From Viola odorata (taxonomy: Eukaryota > Streptophyta > Magnoliopsida > Malpighiales > Violaceae), in contig OY829537.1 of NCBI GenBank assembly GCA_963691705.1, positions 58,318,304 through 58,382,303 of the forward strand: DNA of 64,000 bases. The letters are read 5' to 3'. How positions within the stretch are numbered: position 1 is the stretch's first letter; every line of letters starts with the position of its first letter. The translations under genes were made by a program, and so were the position numbers. The notes beneath the pieces were generated by a model, which saw only the letters and a list, made by a program, of their open reading frames with translations, ran no database searches and was not told the origin of the DNA. Shown here piece after piece: positions 1-11,249 of this stretch.

Positions 1-590
1 ACTCTCAAAATCTCGTGTGGCGGTTCAAAGCCCCACCTTTCAAAATTTCGTGTGGTGGTTCAAAACCCCACCTTTCAGAATTTTGTGTGGCGGTCCAAAA
101 CCCCACCTTTCCATATTTGTGTGGCCTTTCAAACTTTCGTGTGGCGGTTCAAACCCCACCTTTCAAAACTTTGTGTGGTGGTTTAAAACCCCACCTGTCA
201 AACTTCGTGTGGCAGTTCATACCCCACCTTTCAATACTTTGTGTGGTGGTTCAAACCCCACTTGTCAAACTTTGAGTGGCAGTTCAAAACCCCACCTCTC
301 AAAACTTTGTATGGCGGTTCAAACCCCACCTTTCAAAACTTTGAGTGGCGGTTCAAAACCCCACCTGTCAAACTTTGTGTGGCGGTTCAAACCCTACCTT
401 TCAAAACTTTGAGTGGCGGTTCAAAACCCCACCTTTCAAAACTTTGTGTGGTGGTTCAAAACCCCACCTTTCAAAACTTTGTGCGGCGGTTCAACACCCC
501 ACCTGTCAAAACTTTGTGTGGCGGTTCAAAACCCTACCTTTCGAACTTTTGTGTGGCGGTTCAAATCCCCACCTTTCAATCAATAAAGGA
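1..590. repeat. Minisatellite A, about 34-35 bp unit
   Basis: About 17 imperfect head-to-tail copies of a unit carrying GTGTGGCGGTTCAAA and CCCCACCTTTCAAAAC. Copies differ by point changes and 1-2 base indels, so all frames show spurious low-complexity reading frames. The array runs off the left edge. It lies upstream of a polypurine tract and LTR in the position of the repeat-rich 3' untranslated region of Ogre/Tat elements. Confidence 0.9.
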
Positions 591-777
591 TTTAAGTTGA
601 CATCCGACGGGCAGCAGTGTCCGGAAGGATCTCGCACCAACCTCCTAGTGGGCAGCAACGTCCTAGTGGAGTTTTCATTTTCAGCACCAACCCCCAGTGG
701 GCAGCAACGCCCAAGTAAAGTTCACATCTACTTTATTTACCTTTCCGCAATTTACTTTCCCGCAATTTACTTTCCTG
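591..777. repeat. Short degenerate repeat block between minisatellites
   Basis: This linker holds two to three partial copies of a motif with GTGGGCAGCAACG(T/C)CC, followed by three short copies of TTTACTTTCC(C/T)GC. No coding signal is visible. It reads as a degenerate transition between the flanking arrays. Confidence 0.6.
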
Positions 778-1190
778 CTGAATGTTGACGCGGCTCAGTC
801 CCACAACATGCGTCTGTTTTACTTTCCTGCTGAATGTTGACGCGGCTCAGTCCCGCAACATGCGTCTGTTTTACTTTCCAGCACTGAATGTTGATGCGGC
901 TCAGTCCCGCAACATGCTTCTATTTTACTTTCCAGCACTGAATGTTGACGCGGCTCAGTCCCGCAACATGCGTCTGTTTTACTTTCCTACTGAATGTTGA
1001 CGCGGCTCAGTCCCGCAACATGCGTCTGTTTTACTTTCCAGCACTGAATGTTGACGCGACTCAGTCCCGCAACATGCGTCGGTTTTACTTTCCAGCATTG
1101 AATGTTGACGCGGCTCAGTCCCGCAACATGCGTCTGTTTTACTTTCCAGCACTGAATGTTAACGCGGCTCAGTCCCCACAACATGTGTCG
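778..1190. repeat. Minisatellite B, about 50-54 bp unit
   Basis: About eight copies of a unit containing AATGTTGACGCGGCTCAGTC, CGCAACATGCGTC and TTTTACTTTCC. Unit length alternates because some copies carry an extra AGCA. Short frames on both strands are translated repeats, not genes. Confidence 0.9.
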
Positions 1191-1490
1191 TTTGAATGTT
1201 GTAAGCGGTTCGTCCCCGCAACATGCGTCTTTCTAAGTCACGTAAGCGGTTCGTCCCCACGTGATGTCATGTCAACCATGTTGTAAGCGGTTCGTCCCCA
1301 CAACATGTGTCGTTTGAATGTTGTAAGCGGTTCGTCCCCACAACATGCGTCTTTCTAAGTCACGTAAGCGGTTCGTCCCCACGTGATGTCATGTCAACCA
1401 TGTTGTAAGCGGTTCGTCCCCACAACATGCGTCTTCTAAATGTTGTAAGTTGTTCGTCCCCACAACATGTGTCTTGTCTCCACACACTTT
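1191..1490. repeat. Minisatellite C, composite unit with TAAGCGGTTCGTCCCC core
   Basis: The core TAAGCGGTTCGTCCCC recurs about seven times, followed alternately by ACAACATG(T/C)GTC or by ACGTGATGTCATGTCAACC. The higher-order unit of about 120 bp (1191-1310 against 1311-1430) is itself duplicated. Confidence 0.85.
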
Positions 1491-1619
1491 ATTTTCCGCA
1501 CTTTACTTTACTTTTCGCAAATTACTTTCTGTTTGCATTCACGTTCTTTTATCATTCTGCATTTATTTTTCTGCATCAATCAGTGACGGCCTACGAGTAC
1601 GACCCTCGACGGCGCTGAG

Positions 1620-1865
1620 TTTACATTTTTCGCACTTTACTTTTCTGCACGAAGGTATGGACTGCGAGTACTACCCTCGCCCTGCCTCATTTATTTTTCG
1701 CACTTTACTTTTCTGCATGAAGGTATGGACTGCGAGTACTACCCTCGCCCTGCCTCATTTACTTTTCTGCACGAAGGTATGGACTGCGAGTACTACCCTC
1801 GCCCTGCCTCATTTACTTTTCTGCACAAAGGTATGGACTGCGAGTACTACCCTCACCCTGCCTAA
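1620..1865. repeat. Minisatellite D, about 54-65 bp unit
   Basis: Four copies of a unit with TTTTCTGCACGAAGGTATGG and ACTGCGAGTACTACCCTCGC, ending CCTGCCTCATTTA. The first copies carry an extra TTTTCGCACTTTAC. This is the fourth unrelated array in the run. Confidence 0.9.
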
Positions 1866-2015
1866 CTTACATTTCTGCAATTTACTTTTCATCCCAGTAT
1901 CAGGGACGCGTCATTTACATTTCTGCAATTTACTTTTCATCCCACTATCAGGGACACGTCATTTACATTTCTGCAATTTACTTTTCATCCCATTATCAGG
2001 GAAGTCTGCATTTAC
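1866..2015. repeat. Minisatellite E, about 48 bp unit
   Basis: Three copies of ATTTCTGCAATTTACTTTTC followed by ATCCCAGTATCAGGGA. It is the last array before the polypurine tract and 3' LTR of the Ogre/Tat-like element. Confidence 0.85.
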
Positions 2016-2106
2016 ATTTCGCACTTTTAAACCATTGCTAGTTCGGTAGCAACCATCTTTACTGCTCATCAAATTTTTTGATTACATCAGATTTTTGATA
2101 AGATAG

Positions 2107-2121
2107 TAAATAGGGGGCAAC
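2107..2121 (+). promoter_or_regulatory. Polypurine-tract-like site before the 3' LTR
   Basis: The purine-rich AAATAGGGGGCAA lies directly before TGTTGCTACC, the inferred LTR start. In LTR retrotransposons such a tract primes plus-strand DNA synthesis. The assignment rests on position and composition only. Confidence 0.55.
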
Positions 2122-4732
2122 TGTTGCTACCCGATTTTTGATTTAAAATTTTTCATTTGTCGCCTTTCTGTCATTAATTTTCTAAAATCGTATTTCCATT
2201 TATTTACGTCAGTCTGATGTTTATTTTTACGTTTAATGTCATTTAAATTTTATTCCATATTTTTTTCGCATTTTTATCACTTTTTTCGTTCGAACCCGTA
2301 TCGGTCCTGAGTAAAATTCTTGAAACCGACGGTCGAACAATTCCGCTCATTAGCTACTTATCTGTTATTATTTTTCTAACTCATGCTATCTCTTTCCGTT
2401 TCGTTCAATTTTTATTTTAGTATTTTATTACGCTCAAACTTTTATTGCTTATAAGTAAATATTTTTTATCAAACTATGTAGCGAACTTTTCACCATTTAC
2501 TGTGTACTAATAATTTTATTTTATTTTAGTCTACATTTTAGTGACTTCAGTCCGAGTTTATATTCACTTTCAGGCAAAATTGTTCCTACCACCTATTCAA
2601 ACCAGGATAAATCAAAGGGAAGATCAAGATTTCATCTTAACCGTAGATCTGGTTGACTTACAAGTCAACCAAGATCAAACGGTTCTCTAATTAATAGGTT
2701 TCCCCTATTTCTCACCACCTTTCTGCGCAGGAGCTAGAGAGATCAGCTCATCCCTCCTTTCCTCCCTTGATCCTCACGGCTTCCTCGAGCGGCACCACAA
2801 CGTGACCAGCAGCGTCGAGCCTCACCACGGCCCACGTCATCACGCCGACGTCACCCAAGCAACGTCATCATCTCTCCACCGCCTCAACTCCGGCTATAAA
2901 TAGCCAAGCCCAAACTGAAAAAACGGGGGGGATGGAGGCACCAATTCACCCACGCAAGCATTAATTCAATCCCATTGCAAAATTTCATCAAATGCTCAAT
3001 TCAATCAAAATCCCATCCTCCCATACCAATTTAAAACTAGCAACGCCACACCTCCGCTGCATTCAACCCGCAGCCGCCCAATCCAGCCAGCCAATCGCCC
3101 AATCCAAGCCGCCCCACCGCTGCAATCAACCCGCAACCAGCCAACCGCCCAATCCAAGCCGCAGCCGCAACCGCCCAATCCCAACCGCCCAACCCAAGCC
3201 ACACCACCGCTGCAGTCAACCCGCAACTACCCACAGCCGCACAATCCAACCCGCAGCTGCACAATCCAACCCGCAACCGCCAACCGCCCAATCCCAGCAA
3301 CCGCCTAATCTAAGCCGCCACCGCCGCTGCTCAATCGCCAGCCTTACCATCAACGCCACGCCGCCACCACAGTCAGCCGCACAGCCACACCAATCCCAGT
3401 CAGCCTCACCACAACCCCAACCCCAGCCGCTCAGCTAATCCAAGCCGCAACCGCCCAATCCCAGCCGCGCCTCAGCCACAACCCAAATCCATACCAAATC
3501 GCAGCCACCTTCAAACCCAACCCCAACCCAACACATCGTTGGCGGCCAAAAAAGAAAGAAAAGAGAAAAAAAGAAAACAGAGGAAAGAAAGGAGAGGGTC
3601 GTGGCCAAGAAGAAAAGAAAGAAGAAAAAGAAAAAGAGGAGAAAAAAAGAAAAAGAAAAGAAAGGAGGCGTGGGCTGCGTTGGGACGCAAGCCCACGTGG
3701 GATGGAAAGAGGGAGCTGGGCCTGTGGAGAGGAAAGCTGGGCTGGCCTTGGCCTAGTTTCTGGGTCCACTCTCGGCCCATGCACAATTTTGGGCCCGTCG
3801 CATTTATTTTTTTATTTTTATTATTAATCCACTTTTCGTATGCTGTACTTGTTTATTTAATTTTTGTATGCTCGCATGTTTAAGTATTATTATCGTATGC
3901 TTGCATGTTTAATTAATTATTTTGTTCGCATGCTTGCATGTTTAATTATTTATTTACTTTCGTATGTTTTTGCTACTGATTTACTTTTCGCACACTTGTA
4001 CTATTTATTTATTTTCGCCCTTGCTACTGATTTATTTTTCGCACACTTGTACTGTTTATTTATTTTCGCACTTGCACTATTTATTTTTCGCATGCTTGTA
4101 CTATTTATTTATTTCGTACCCGCACTATTTATTTTTCGTACGCTTGTATGTTTGTTTATTTTCGCCCGCTATGCATGCTTAGATAATTGTTCGTCCAAAT
4201 TAATTAATTATTTTCGCTCGCGTGCAGTAATTGCCAAATATTTAATCGTTCAATGTTATTTTCTCCTCGTGCCGATAACTCCGGTAAAAAAGGGGTAAAT
4301 CACCCGTACCCCTTTATCAAGTAAACGTTTCTTACCCTTTTATTTCACGTTTTTTTCATACATAATCGTATGCATAAATATTTAGAATTATTAAAATTTA
4401 ATCTATTGGGCATGATCACGTAATTTAGGAATTTATTTTTTTCAAAGCATGTTTCAAACACCTCTCTTTCCGGTAACCTTTTAGGATGCGACTCGGGTGG
4501 TGCCTAACACTTTCCCGAGTCCATAAATCGACCCTGAACCACTGTTCTCGGGTTCAGACCCATTTCGCCTTAGTTTTTATTTTTATGCATGACAAATAGG
4601 TTCCCTAAACCTAGAAACAAATCAGGGTGACGACTTCATCACATCATATGAGATGAGTCCGATTTCGTCTCACATATAGTCCCAAACCAGCGTCGCATTA
4701 GGATATAAACCCAAAAATGGGGTGCGATAACG
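2122..4732 (+). mobile_element. Long 3' LTR of an Ogre/Tat-like Ty3/gypsy element
   Basis: The block starts TGTTGCTACCCG after a purine tract and ends near GGGGTGCGATAACG, which looks like a mutated CA terminus. A TATA box (TATAAATA, 2895-2902) gives a plausible promoter in the first third. Downstream come CCGCCCAATCC-type low-complexity sequence (3060-3440), a purine-rich stretch (3539-3670) and TTTATTTTTCGCA-type T-rich repeats (3790-4180). The length of about 2.6 kb, the sequence around GACTCGGGTGGTGCC (4490), and the preceding repeat arrays fit Ogre-type LTRs. The paired 5' LTR lies outside the window, so the exact ends and target duplication cannot be verified. Basic frames at 3539-3883 translate the purine run and are not genes. 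Confidence 0.65.
3539..3670. repeat. Purine-rich low-complexity tract (AAAGAAAG type)
   Basis: A run of almost pure A and G on the + strand inside the LTR, downstream of its TATA box. It is flanked by C-rich sequence upstream. No gene is inferred. Confidence 0.8.
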
Positions 4733-4754
4733 TGTCAAGATCAACAAGATACCG

Positions 4755-5290
4755 TTAACATCACAAAATCTACCGGGTGTCCTTCAGCCTATAAATAGCG
4801 CACTGTGTATTTCATTTTCCTCAGTTTTTGTGTAAAGTATTTTTGCTTGCGTATAGAATACTCCGCCCTTAAACACCAGAAACTCACCTTGTGAGAATCA
4901 AGCCCAGAAGACGGTTGATTCCTTGCAAGTAAAAGATCTGTTGTCTTTAACCTTGGATTTTCGTTTATGTTAGAACTTGACAACGATTCCTGTAATTTGT
5001 TTGTCAAGTGTTTAACTCGAACTTTCGTTGGTGATTGTTAATACAACTTAGATTTAAATGCCTATTATTGATTGTTTCTCTAGAATATTGAACCACAAAT
5101 CCATCCTTAACCTTTTGTTCTTCCGCATTCATCTTTGTTCTTATTTCGTTCCACTGCGCCTCTACTCCATTGTCCATTTAAATACCTATTCTCCTTATCC
5201 TTGTTTTAAATCGATTGGGTTTTATTGGAAACACAAGCTAGATCCAAGCTCACCCGATCCAACTCCTCAAAATGAGTCTAGATCACATCA
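4755..5290 (+). mobile_element. Gypsy LTR fragment
   Basis: It contains a TATA box (TATAAATA, 4790-4797). A downstream segment (about 4850-4990) is recognisably the reverse complement of 59590-59740: the antisense translation here shares LDSHKVSFWCL with LDSQKLSFWCL there. It ends ATGAGTCTAGATCACATCA, like the termini near 59248 and 11249. The upstream U3 part is missing or was cut by the Ogre-like LTR. Confidence 0.6.
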
Positions 5291-6707
5291 CGCAATAACT
5301 CCAACTTCAGTAGCCTGTGCTTGTGTAGCATTTGTAGGACGTAGTGCTGAAATTCCATTGCCAATCTAGCCATCAGTGCTTCTTGGTATGGCCTCCATTA
5401 TATGGAATCTGTATAAAAAAATAATAGAAAACATCAATAGCAAATAAAATCAACAATAACCCAGTCCGAAATTGATTTAAAATTTCACTAACACCCTAAT
5501 CTAATTGATAAGAGAAACAAATTACCTTAACGATTAGGGAAAAAGTAGTAGAATTGGATCTGGGTTTTGAAGATCAAAAGGGAACAGACGAGTGGCTCGG
5601 TGAGTTCGATGGTAATCGGAACTTGGAAATTACTAGAGTTTGAAGGAATAAAGAAATTAGAAATTGGAGTTTTGGGGGTCTTCTGACTTAGGGATTTCAA
5701 AATTGATGGGGGAATTGAAAGCGATGAAATTGGTGTTCGCGGGTTTCGAAATTAAAAGAAATTGTAGTTTTGGAATTGGGTTCGCGGGTTTTGAAATTAA
5801 AGGATGGAGGGAATTTTGGTTGGTGAAAAATAGTGAGTGAGAATGGGACATGACGCGAGTAAATGGTAGTTATTTTACTTTGAAGGGATACTGATTATAA
5901 ACTTTCTTACACTCTTATGATATTTTATATATAAAATGGCAAATTCTAATACCGTACCGTACTAAATAAAGTTTGGTCGGTAATTCGATATGTCATACAG
6001 TAAAAAATCCAAAAAAATACCGACCGAACATAGTAAACTTTGGTACGGTATTACGGTAATTTCGGTTCGGTCGGTATTTACACGACCTTAATTTCAGGTG
6101 GTGAGGCAAATTTTTAAGTATAGGATGGATTTTGGTTTTTTTCTTTCAAAAACAAAACAAAAACACATACTAGACTAAAAACACACAATAATCAAAAAAC
6201 ACATAAAAATTAAAATAGAAATTAAACTAAAAACTAAAAATGAAAATTTTACCTAAATCACGCATAAAACACATCATTAAGCAGAAGGTGGAGCGTTTGA
6301 CAGAGGTATTGCAACATTAATCTTGTTGTGGAGGGAGGTGATGGACTAGAGCAAAGTGTTTTGTCCTTCCAAGAAGGCACGAAGGAGGTTATTGGTCTCT
6401 TATTGCTAAGCTAGCAAGGCATTGATCCAATCTAGATATGGAGTTGGTGCTGAAGGTGTTGGGTCTTCTCGTCCTAGAGAGGTGTCTGGACCATCTCCTT
6501 GGCCAAGAGGTGGGTCTGTAGTGTTTGTAGCAGGTTCTTTGCTATAAGAAGAAACTTTGGTAGAGGTCTTTAGGGGAGCAAACTTGTACTGCCCATTGTA
6601 CTTCTTCCCAAAGATGTGCTCAGCGATGGGAGTGAAACCTACATTAAAACACAAACAATTTCTCTAAATGGAAATAACCCATCTAGTCAAGTGATCTTAA
6701 ATCTAAC
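5291..6707. other. Unassigned AT-rich sequence with antisense reading-frame remnants
   Basis: No complete gene was recognised. Minus-strand frames at 5657-5851 and 6406-6654 look like broken exons. The second has a possible splice acceptor (rev TTTTAATGTAG) just upstream of a frame with HIFGKKYNGQYKFAPLKT, which I cannot place. Between 5948 and 6090 the motifs ACCGTACCG, GGTCGGTA and ACCGACCGA recur in both orientations, as often seen near hAT transposon ends; this is suggestive only. Confidence 0.4.
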
Positions 6708-7152
6708 TGATAATACAAACAAGGCACTTCAAGGGTATTTTTGACCTTTCATCATCAACGAGGAGTCTCGATATATGTACCTCCCGATATATATCCCTAC
6801 CCATAGCCATGACTATGTATACTGGCTCCACTAGGTAAGTATACTGCTTGTACAACATAGGACCAAGCCCAAGCGACACGTGTCCAGGGTGACCCACAGG
6901 GCAGGGCTATAAATACCCTCATCATCCCCTCATTAGGACACAGGCACACGCGTACTAAAGCTCTGCCCGCATAACTACCCAACTACCTACCTTCACCAGA
7001 TAGTTTCCCTTACCACCTATTTTCATCATACATACTGACTTGATCGTCGGAGACGCCCTCCGGTGCTTTGCAAGTGGCGTAGGAGTAGCGAGAGAGTCCA
7101 CGTCAGCACGCCATATTACAGAATCACCCTCATCCCAGATCCAATATTATCA
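6708..7152 (+). mobile_element. 5' LTR of the Tat-lineage gypsy element
   Basis: It runs from TGATAATACAAAC to CCAATATTATCA, so its ends are short inverted repeats (TGATAAT / ATTATCA). A second copy of the same LTR in reverse orientation (26602-27089) defines both ends independently. A TATA-like CTATAAATACC sits near 6908. CTAAC at 6703-6707 is the candidate left target duplication; its partner cannot be checked because no 3' LTR follows in this orientation. Confidence 0.85.
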
Positions 7153-7156
7153 TTTT

Positions 7157-7175
7157 TGGTGCTCTCGTTGAGAGC
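7157..7175 (+). promoter_or_regulatory. Primer binding site of the Tat element
   Basis: TGGTGCTCTCGTTGAGAGC follows the LTR after four T residues, where a host tRNA would prime minus-strand synthesis. It differs from the TGGTAGCGGAGC sites used by the other elements here. The tRNA identity was not determined. Confidence 0.6.
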
Positions 7176-7243
7176 GTTAGATTATTAAGTGAGAACACCT
7201 TAATATCTGAGGACTCTAATCTTCTTCAAGATTTATTCTTCAA

Positions 7244-8580
7244 ATGGCGTCCAATCAAGATTTCTCGCCAATCCAGCCCACTAGCGGCTCCGTCGTTCCC
7301 ACTCATGACATCCCAGTGATCCCAACGTCGGTGACGCTAGCTGGAATGAGATCCGTTCTAGTTAACCGCCAGCTCACCTTCTCCACTGGCCTAGAAATAG
7401 TTTCCCGGCAGCAACACCGCCTGGTCCGAGTATGGCCAGTTTCAAGTCACCATCCACCGAATCCATCCTGGCCCTCCATGGAAGAATGGATGTTATAATA
7501 TCCATGCTCACCAGCTTGATTCCTCAACCGTTGGCTCACCTACCAGCCCCATCACCATTGTTCACTCAACCCTTAGTTGCGTCCCAAGCGAGGCAACCAC
7601 TCTTTCTTAATAATCCACCAGCTCCTTAGCTGCTTCATTTGGCCCCATCAGGAAGTCAACACCTTCCGTATGGGAATTTGGAGCAGCTAGCTCCACTGGT
7701 CCCACCAATTGTAAATCCTCCTAGGATAGAGGAGGGATATCTGGATAACATGAATGAGGATAGTAACCGTATAGGAAGGCATAGTGTGAGAAGAGATCTT
7801 TCCCATCATCATGCAAGGAGATCTAATGGTAGAAGAAGTAGGGACAGATCTCTAGTAGCACACCAGCCTGTGAGGGACTATCATCATTACGATCGCGGAT
7901 GGAATCCACGTGAGAAGGAATTTGAATTTTCCCGGTCTACTTCACCTCACCACTAGAGAGAGCAAGACGATGATCCAAAGCACCCATTAACCTATTGGGT
8001 GTGAAGGTGTCGGGTTAGTAGACGGGTCAAGATTCTGACTGAGGTTTATGACGACACGAAGGATCCTGTTACGCATTTAAATAGGGTAAAGGATTATGTT
8101 AAGTTTCACACACGAAAAGATGAGGCGTTGTGCTAGAACTTTATATTGACCCTATCCGGAATTGCCAGAACCTAGTTTGAAGGGTTACCATCTGGCTCCA
8201 TAGATAGCTTTGCATAGTGGGAGGAGAGGTTCCGGAGCAGATTCAGCACGTCTATTCCTTTAAAGAAATCATCCGCAGCTCTGTTTGACGTACGTCGAAA
8301 ACCAGGGGAATCTCTCAAGGGCTCACTGGATCGATTCAACATGGAGATGGCCATGACGCCGGATGTCACAGTAGATTTCACGGTGGAAGTGTTGAAGAGA
8401 AACTGCGGATATAATAAATTGAAGGACTCATTTCTAGCAGATCCTCCGCGGACCTTAGATCTTTTACAGATCAAGGCCCACAACTATGCTAAGATGGAAG
8501 AGACTAATTACCAACAGAGAACTCAAAGAGAATACGTGCCGCGAAAACTAAAAGAGAGGAGGTCAGAACCTTAGAAGGGT
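7244..8580 (+). pseudogene. Decayed gag of the Tat-lineage element
   Basis: The frame starts ATGGCGTCCAATCAAG 92 bp after the LTR and is broken several times by stops and shifts. Readable blocks include DPVTHLNRVKDYV (about 8060), FEGLPSGSIDSFA (8175-8215) and GESLKGSLDRFNMEMAM (about 8310-8355). These match the usual order of the retrotransposon gag domain. The start codon is chosen as the first ATG downstream of the primer binding site. It cannot encode a full product. Confidence 0.75.
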
Positions 8581-8839
8581 AAACAGACGGATTTTAAATC
8601 CACACCACTACTAATACCCTGGGCAGCAATCCTGGCAGTAATAGAGGACAAAAAATTACCAATCTGATATCCTCCCTGCAAACTAGGCTTGTTCATGGAT
8701 ACACCCAGGGATTTATTTTGCCGTTTCCATAAGGCACGGGTCATGAAACGAAAGAATGTAAGATGTTGAAGATGGCCATTGAACTGTTGATTGAGGAAGG
8801 ATACTTAGGCCAGTACGTAATTAAGGCCATGGCGTAGGC

Positions 8840-9430
8840 CCCCGATAATCGGGTGAATGTCAATCGGGAGGACAACATGAAAGTTGTGCCTTCTAGGTCC
8901 CCCGTGGTAGAGTTGCGAAGGGATAAAGGCAAGGAAACATTGATGACATCCATGGATGAATTCCCAATGATCAACTTGTTAGTAGGACGGACTCAGTACA
9001 TCGAGAAACCCTCTACCAATGGAAAAAGAAAATGGGAGGAACCCTTGCAAGAGGAAGTTGGGTTTAGTTTGCTTGATCGAATGGTTATATCCTTTTTAGA
9101 AGAGGATGAGTAGGGGGTGGTGTATCCCCATAATGATGCATTCATATTAACGGCAATTATCGGTAACCATAGAGTCAGGAGGACTCTGATAGATAACGGC
9201 AGTGCTGTCAACTTGTTGTCCCTTAACGCATACAAATTGATGAAACGCCTAGAGTCGGAGTTGGTCTCGTGCCAAAAGCTAATTATCAGAGTAGATGGTG
9301 TGCCTATTCCGATAGCAGGAGTCGTGTCTTTGCCAATACTTTTCCTAGAGGGCAGTTCCAAGAGAACGGAGCAACAATTGTTTATGGTTGTGGATTTGAA
9401 TCTACTCTATAATCTCATCTTAGGATGACC
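8840..9430 (+). pseudogene. Decayed aspartic protease region of Tat pol
   Basis: Two adjoining frames (8853-9113 and 9117-9428) are separated by a TAG. The second has HNDAFILTAII, then RTLIDNGSAVNLL, then YNLILG, the order of a Tat protease. The catalytic triplet is usually D-T/S-G; here it reads DNG, so the active site looks mutated as well as the frame. Confidence 0.8.
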
Positions 9431-9839
9431 TTTCCTGAATGCTTTCGGGGTCGTTATATTAAAATATCCCTCTTGGGATAGTATCGTCACAATCAAAGGT
9501 GATTAGAAGCTAGCAGCAGAATGCTATCTTGTCATGACTAACGAAAACTGCGACCGTTATGTCTGCGTAGCTTCTGACACTTTGGAGTAGAGAGATGAAA
9601 GACGCACTCAACCGTTAGAGAAAATGGTACCAGTTTCGGTAAAAGGAGTTGCAGCCTGAAGTTTCTTAGTAAGTGAGAAGTTGATCTAAGAGGAGTGCGA
9701 GGAATTAACCTATTTGCTGAACAAATGTAAAGGAGAATTTGCTTAGGTACCGTCTGATATGCCCGGTATCCTAGAGAAGTAGCCAAGCACCTGCTGAATG
9801 TCAACCTGGAAGCTAAGCCGGTCCAGCAGAAAAGTTGGG

Positions 9840-10345
9840 CTTTTTCGAAAGAGAAGGCAGATGCGATTGAGAAAGAAGTAGCCAAGCTCCTAACGGCAAA
9901 CTTCATTCGTGAAGTGCAATACCCGCCATGGCTAGCAAATCCGGTAGTGGTCCCTAAGCCTAATGGAGAATGGAGGATTTGCATTGACTTCACATACCTT
10001 AATGAAGCATGCCCAAAGGATTGTTATCTGTTACCTCGGATAGAGCAGTTGGTGGAGCAGACGGCAAGATACAGATACCTGAGCTCGCTGGATGCAAATT
10101 TGGGTTATCATCAAATACCCATGGCAGTGGAGGATGAGGAGAAAATGGCTTTCATCACTCCAAAGGCCACCTACTGCTATCAAGTTATGCCATTCGGATT
10201 GAAGAATGCTGGAGCCACTTTTCAGAGAACTGCCAATAAGATTTTTGAGGCACAAATTGGTAAAAATCTGAAAGTGTATATGGATGACATGTTGGTGAAA
10301 ATCAAGAGCTTCGAGTTCCATCTAGTGGATTTGGAGTAAGTGTTT
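9840..10345 (+). pseudogene. Reverse transcriptase domain of Tat pol
   Basis: The longest surviving part of this pol is open from about 9914 to 10339. It shows the usual RT blocks in order: WLANPVVVPKPNGEWRICID, then LNEACPKD, SSLDANLGYHQIPM, CYQVMPFGLKNAGATFQR, and the catalytic YMDDMLVK (about 10278-10302). The ACPKD and FGLKNAGATFQR wording is typical of the Tat lineage. Upstream (9580-9910) the frame is lost in several places. Without protease and integrase it is part of a dead element. Confidence 0.9.
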
Positions 10346-10996
10346 GGAGTCATGCGATGATATGGCATGAAAGTCAATCCCAAGAAATGCATGTTCGCGT
10401 TTTAGATGGGAAAGTTTCTTAGGTACATTGTTAGTTAGAAAGGAATCCAGCCCAACCTGACCAAGTTGAAGGTGATTCACGACATGATTTCACCGAGGAA
10501 TGTCAAAGAAGTTTAAAGACTTACTAGACGGATAATTGCTTTAAGCCGATTCATTTCCAAGCAAGGCAAGAGGTGCCTTCCATTTTTTAAGCTAATCCAG
10601 AAGAAAGCTCCATTTGGGTGGATAGATGAGTGTGAGGAAGCTTTTCTTAAGCTCAAGGAATATCTCACTTCCGATTTACTGCTAACCCGACCGGAAGATA
10701 GTGAGTGTTGTCTTGATACATAATGAAGATGGTGTTCATATGCCAGTTTACTTCATTAGCCACATTCTTAAAGATGCGGAGCTGAGGTACTACCACATTG
10801 AAAAGTGGCATTTGCATTGGTACAAGCAACCCAGAAGATGACGCGGTATTTTCAGGCACACCCAGTAGTGGTCTTAACGAATCAGCCCTTGAGGAGAATC
10901 TTTAGAAGGCCAGAAACTTCCGGGAGAATGGTTGAATGGGCCATAGAGCTTGAACAACACGGATTACAGTACCGTTCCCAACCATCTATTAAACCT
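10346..10996 (+). pseudogene. Ty3-type RNase H remnant of Tat pol
   Basis: Fragments in several frames give VNPKKCMFAF (about 10375), then NVKEV, and VVVLTNQPLRRIFRRPETSG (10867-10926), VEWAIELEQHG and LQYRSQPSIK. This is the end of the first RNase H domain and the connection region. The frame then breaks at a short insertion of LTR-like DNA. Confidence 0.75.
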
Positions 10997-11249
10997 TGAA
11001 GAACAAGATGTGGCGCCAAGAGGACCAATCACAAGGAGTAGGGTGAAGAAGATCATACTATGGATTGAAGTTACGATGAGCAAGGATGTGTTTCTAGAAG
11101 AAGGTCGGGTCTTAATAATGGTTTCACATCATATCGGAGGCAAAAGAGCCGCCACGAAATGACCAAAAGCCAACAACACTCATTTTGGTAAACTCAAGCT
11201 AGATCCATTGACACGATAAGACTCGATAAAAAGAGCTCGAATCGCATCA
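10997..11249 (+). mobile_element. Small deleted LTR inserted in Tat pol
   Basis: The RNase H frame breaks after QPSIK and resumes with SQALADF, normally almost adjacent in this lineage. The intervening ~253 bp carries RGPITRSRVKKIILWIEV, the pol-tail motif found at the start of Reina-type LTRs, and ends GAGCTCGAATCGCATCA, like the LTR end at 59248 (reverse). It is therefore read as an internally deleted LTR. The left boundary is uncertain by a few bases and no target duplication is visible. Confidence 0.55.

Noticed and set aside
1..2015. Regular direct repeats resembling a CRISPR array, and open frames of 60-200 codons
   Set aside because: Units are head-to-tail without unique spacers, and the context is a plant retroelement. 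The frames are translations of repeats in all phases.
3539..3883. Lys/Arg-rich 114-codon frame
   Set aside because: It is a translation of a purine-only tract within an LTR; no homology-like motif and no gene context.
5941..6100. Complete hAT-type MITE
   Set aside because: ACCG/CGGT motifs recur in both orientations, but I could not define terminal inverted repeats or an 8-bp target duplication.
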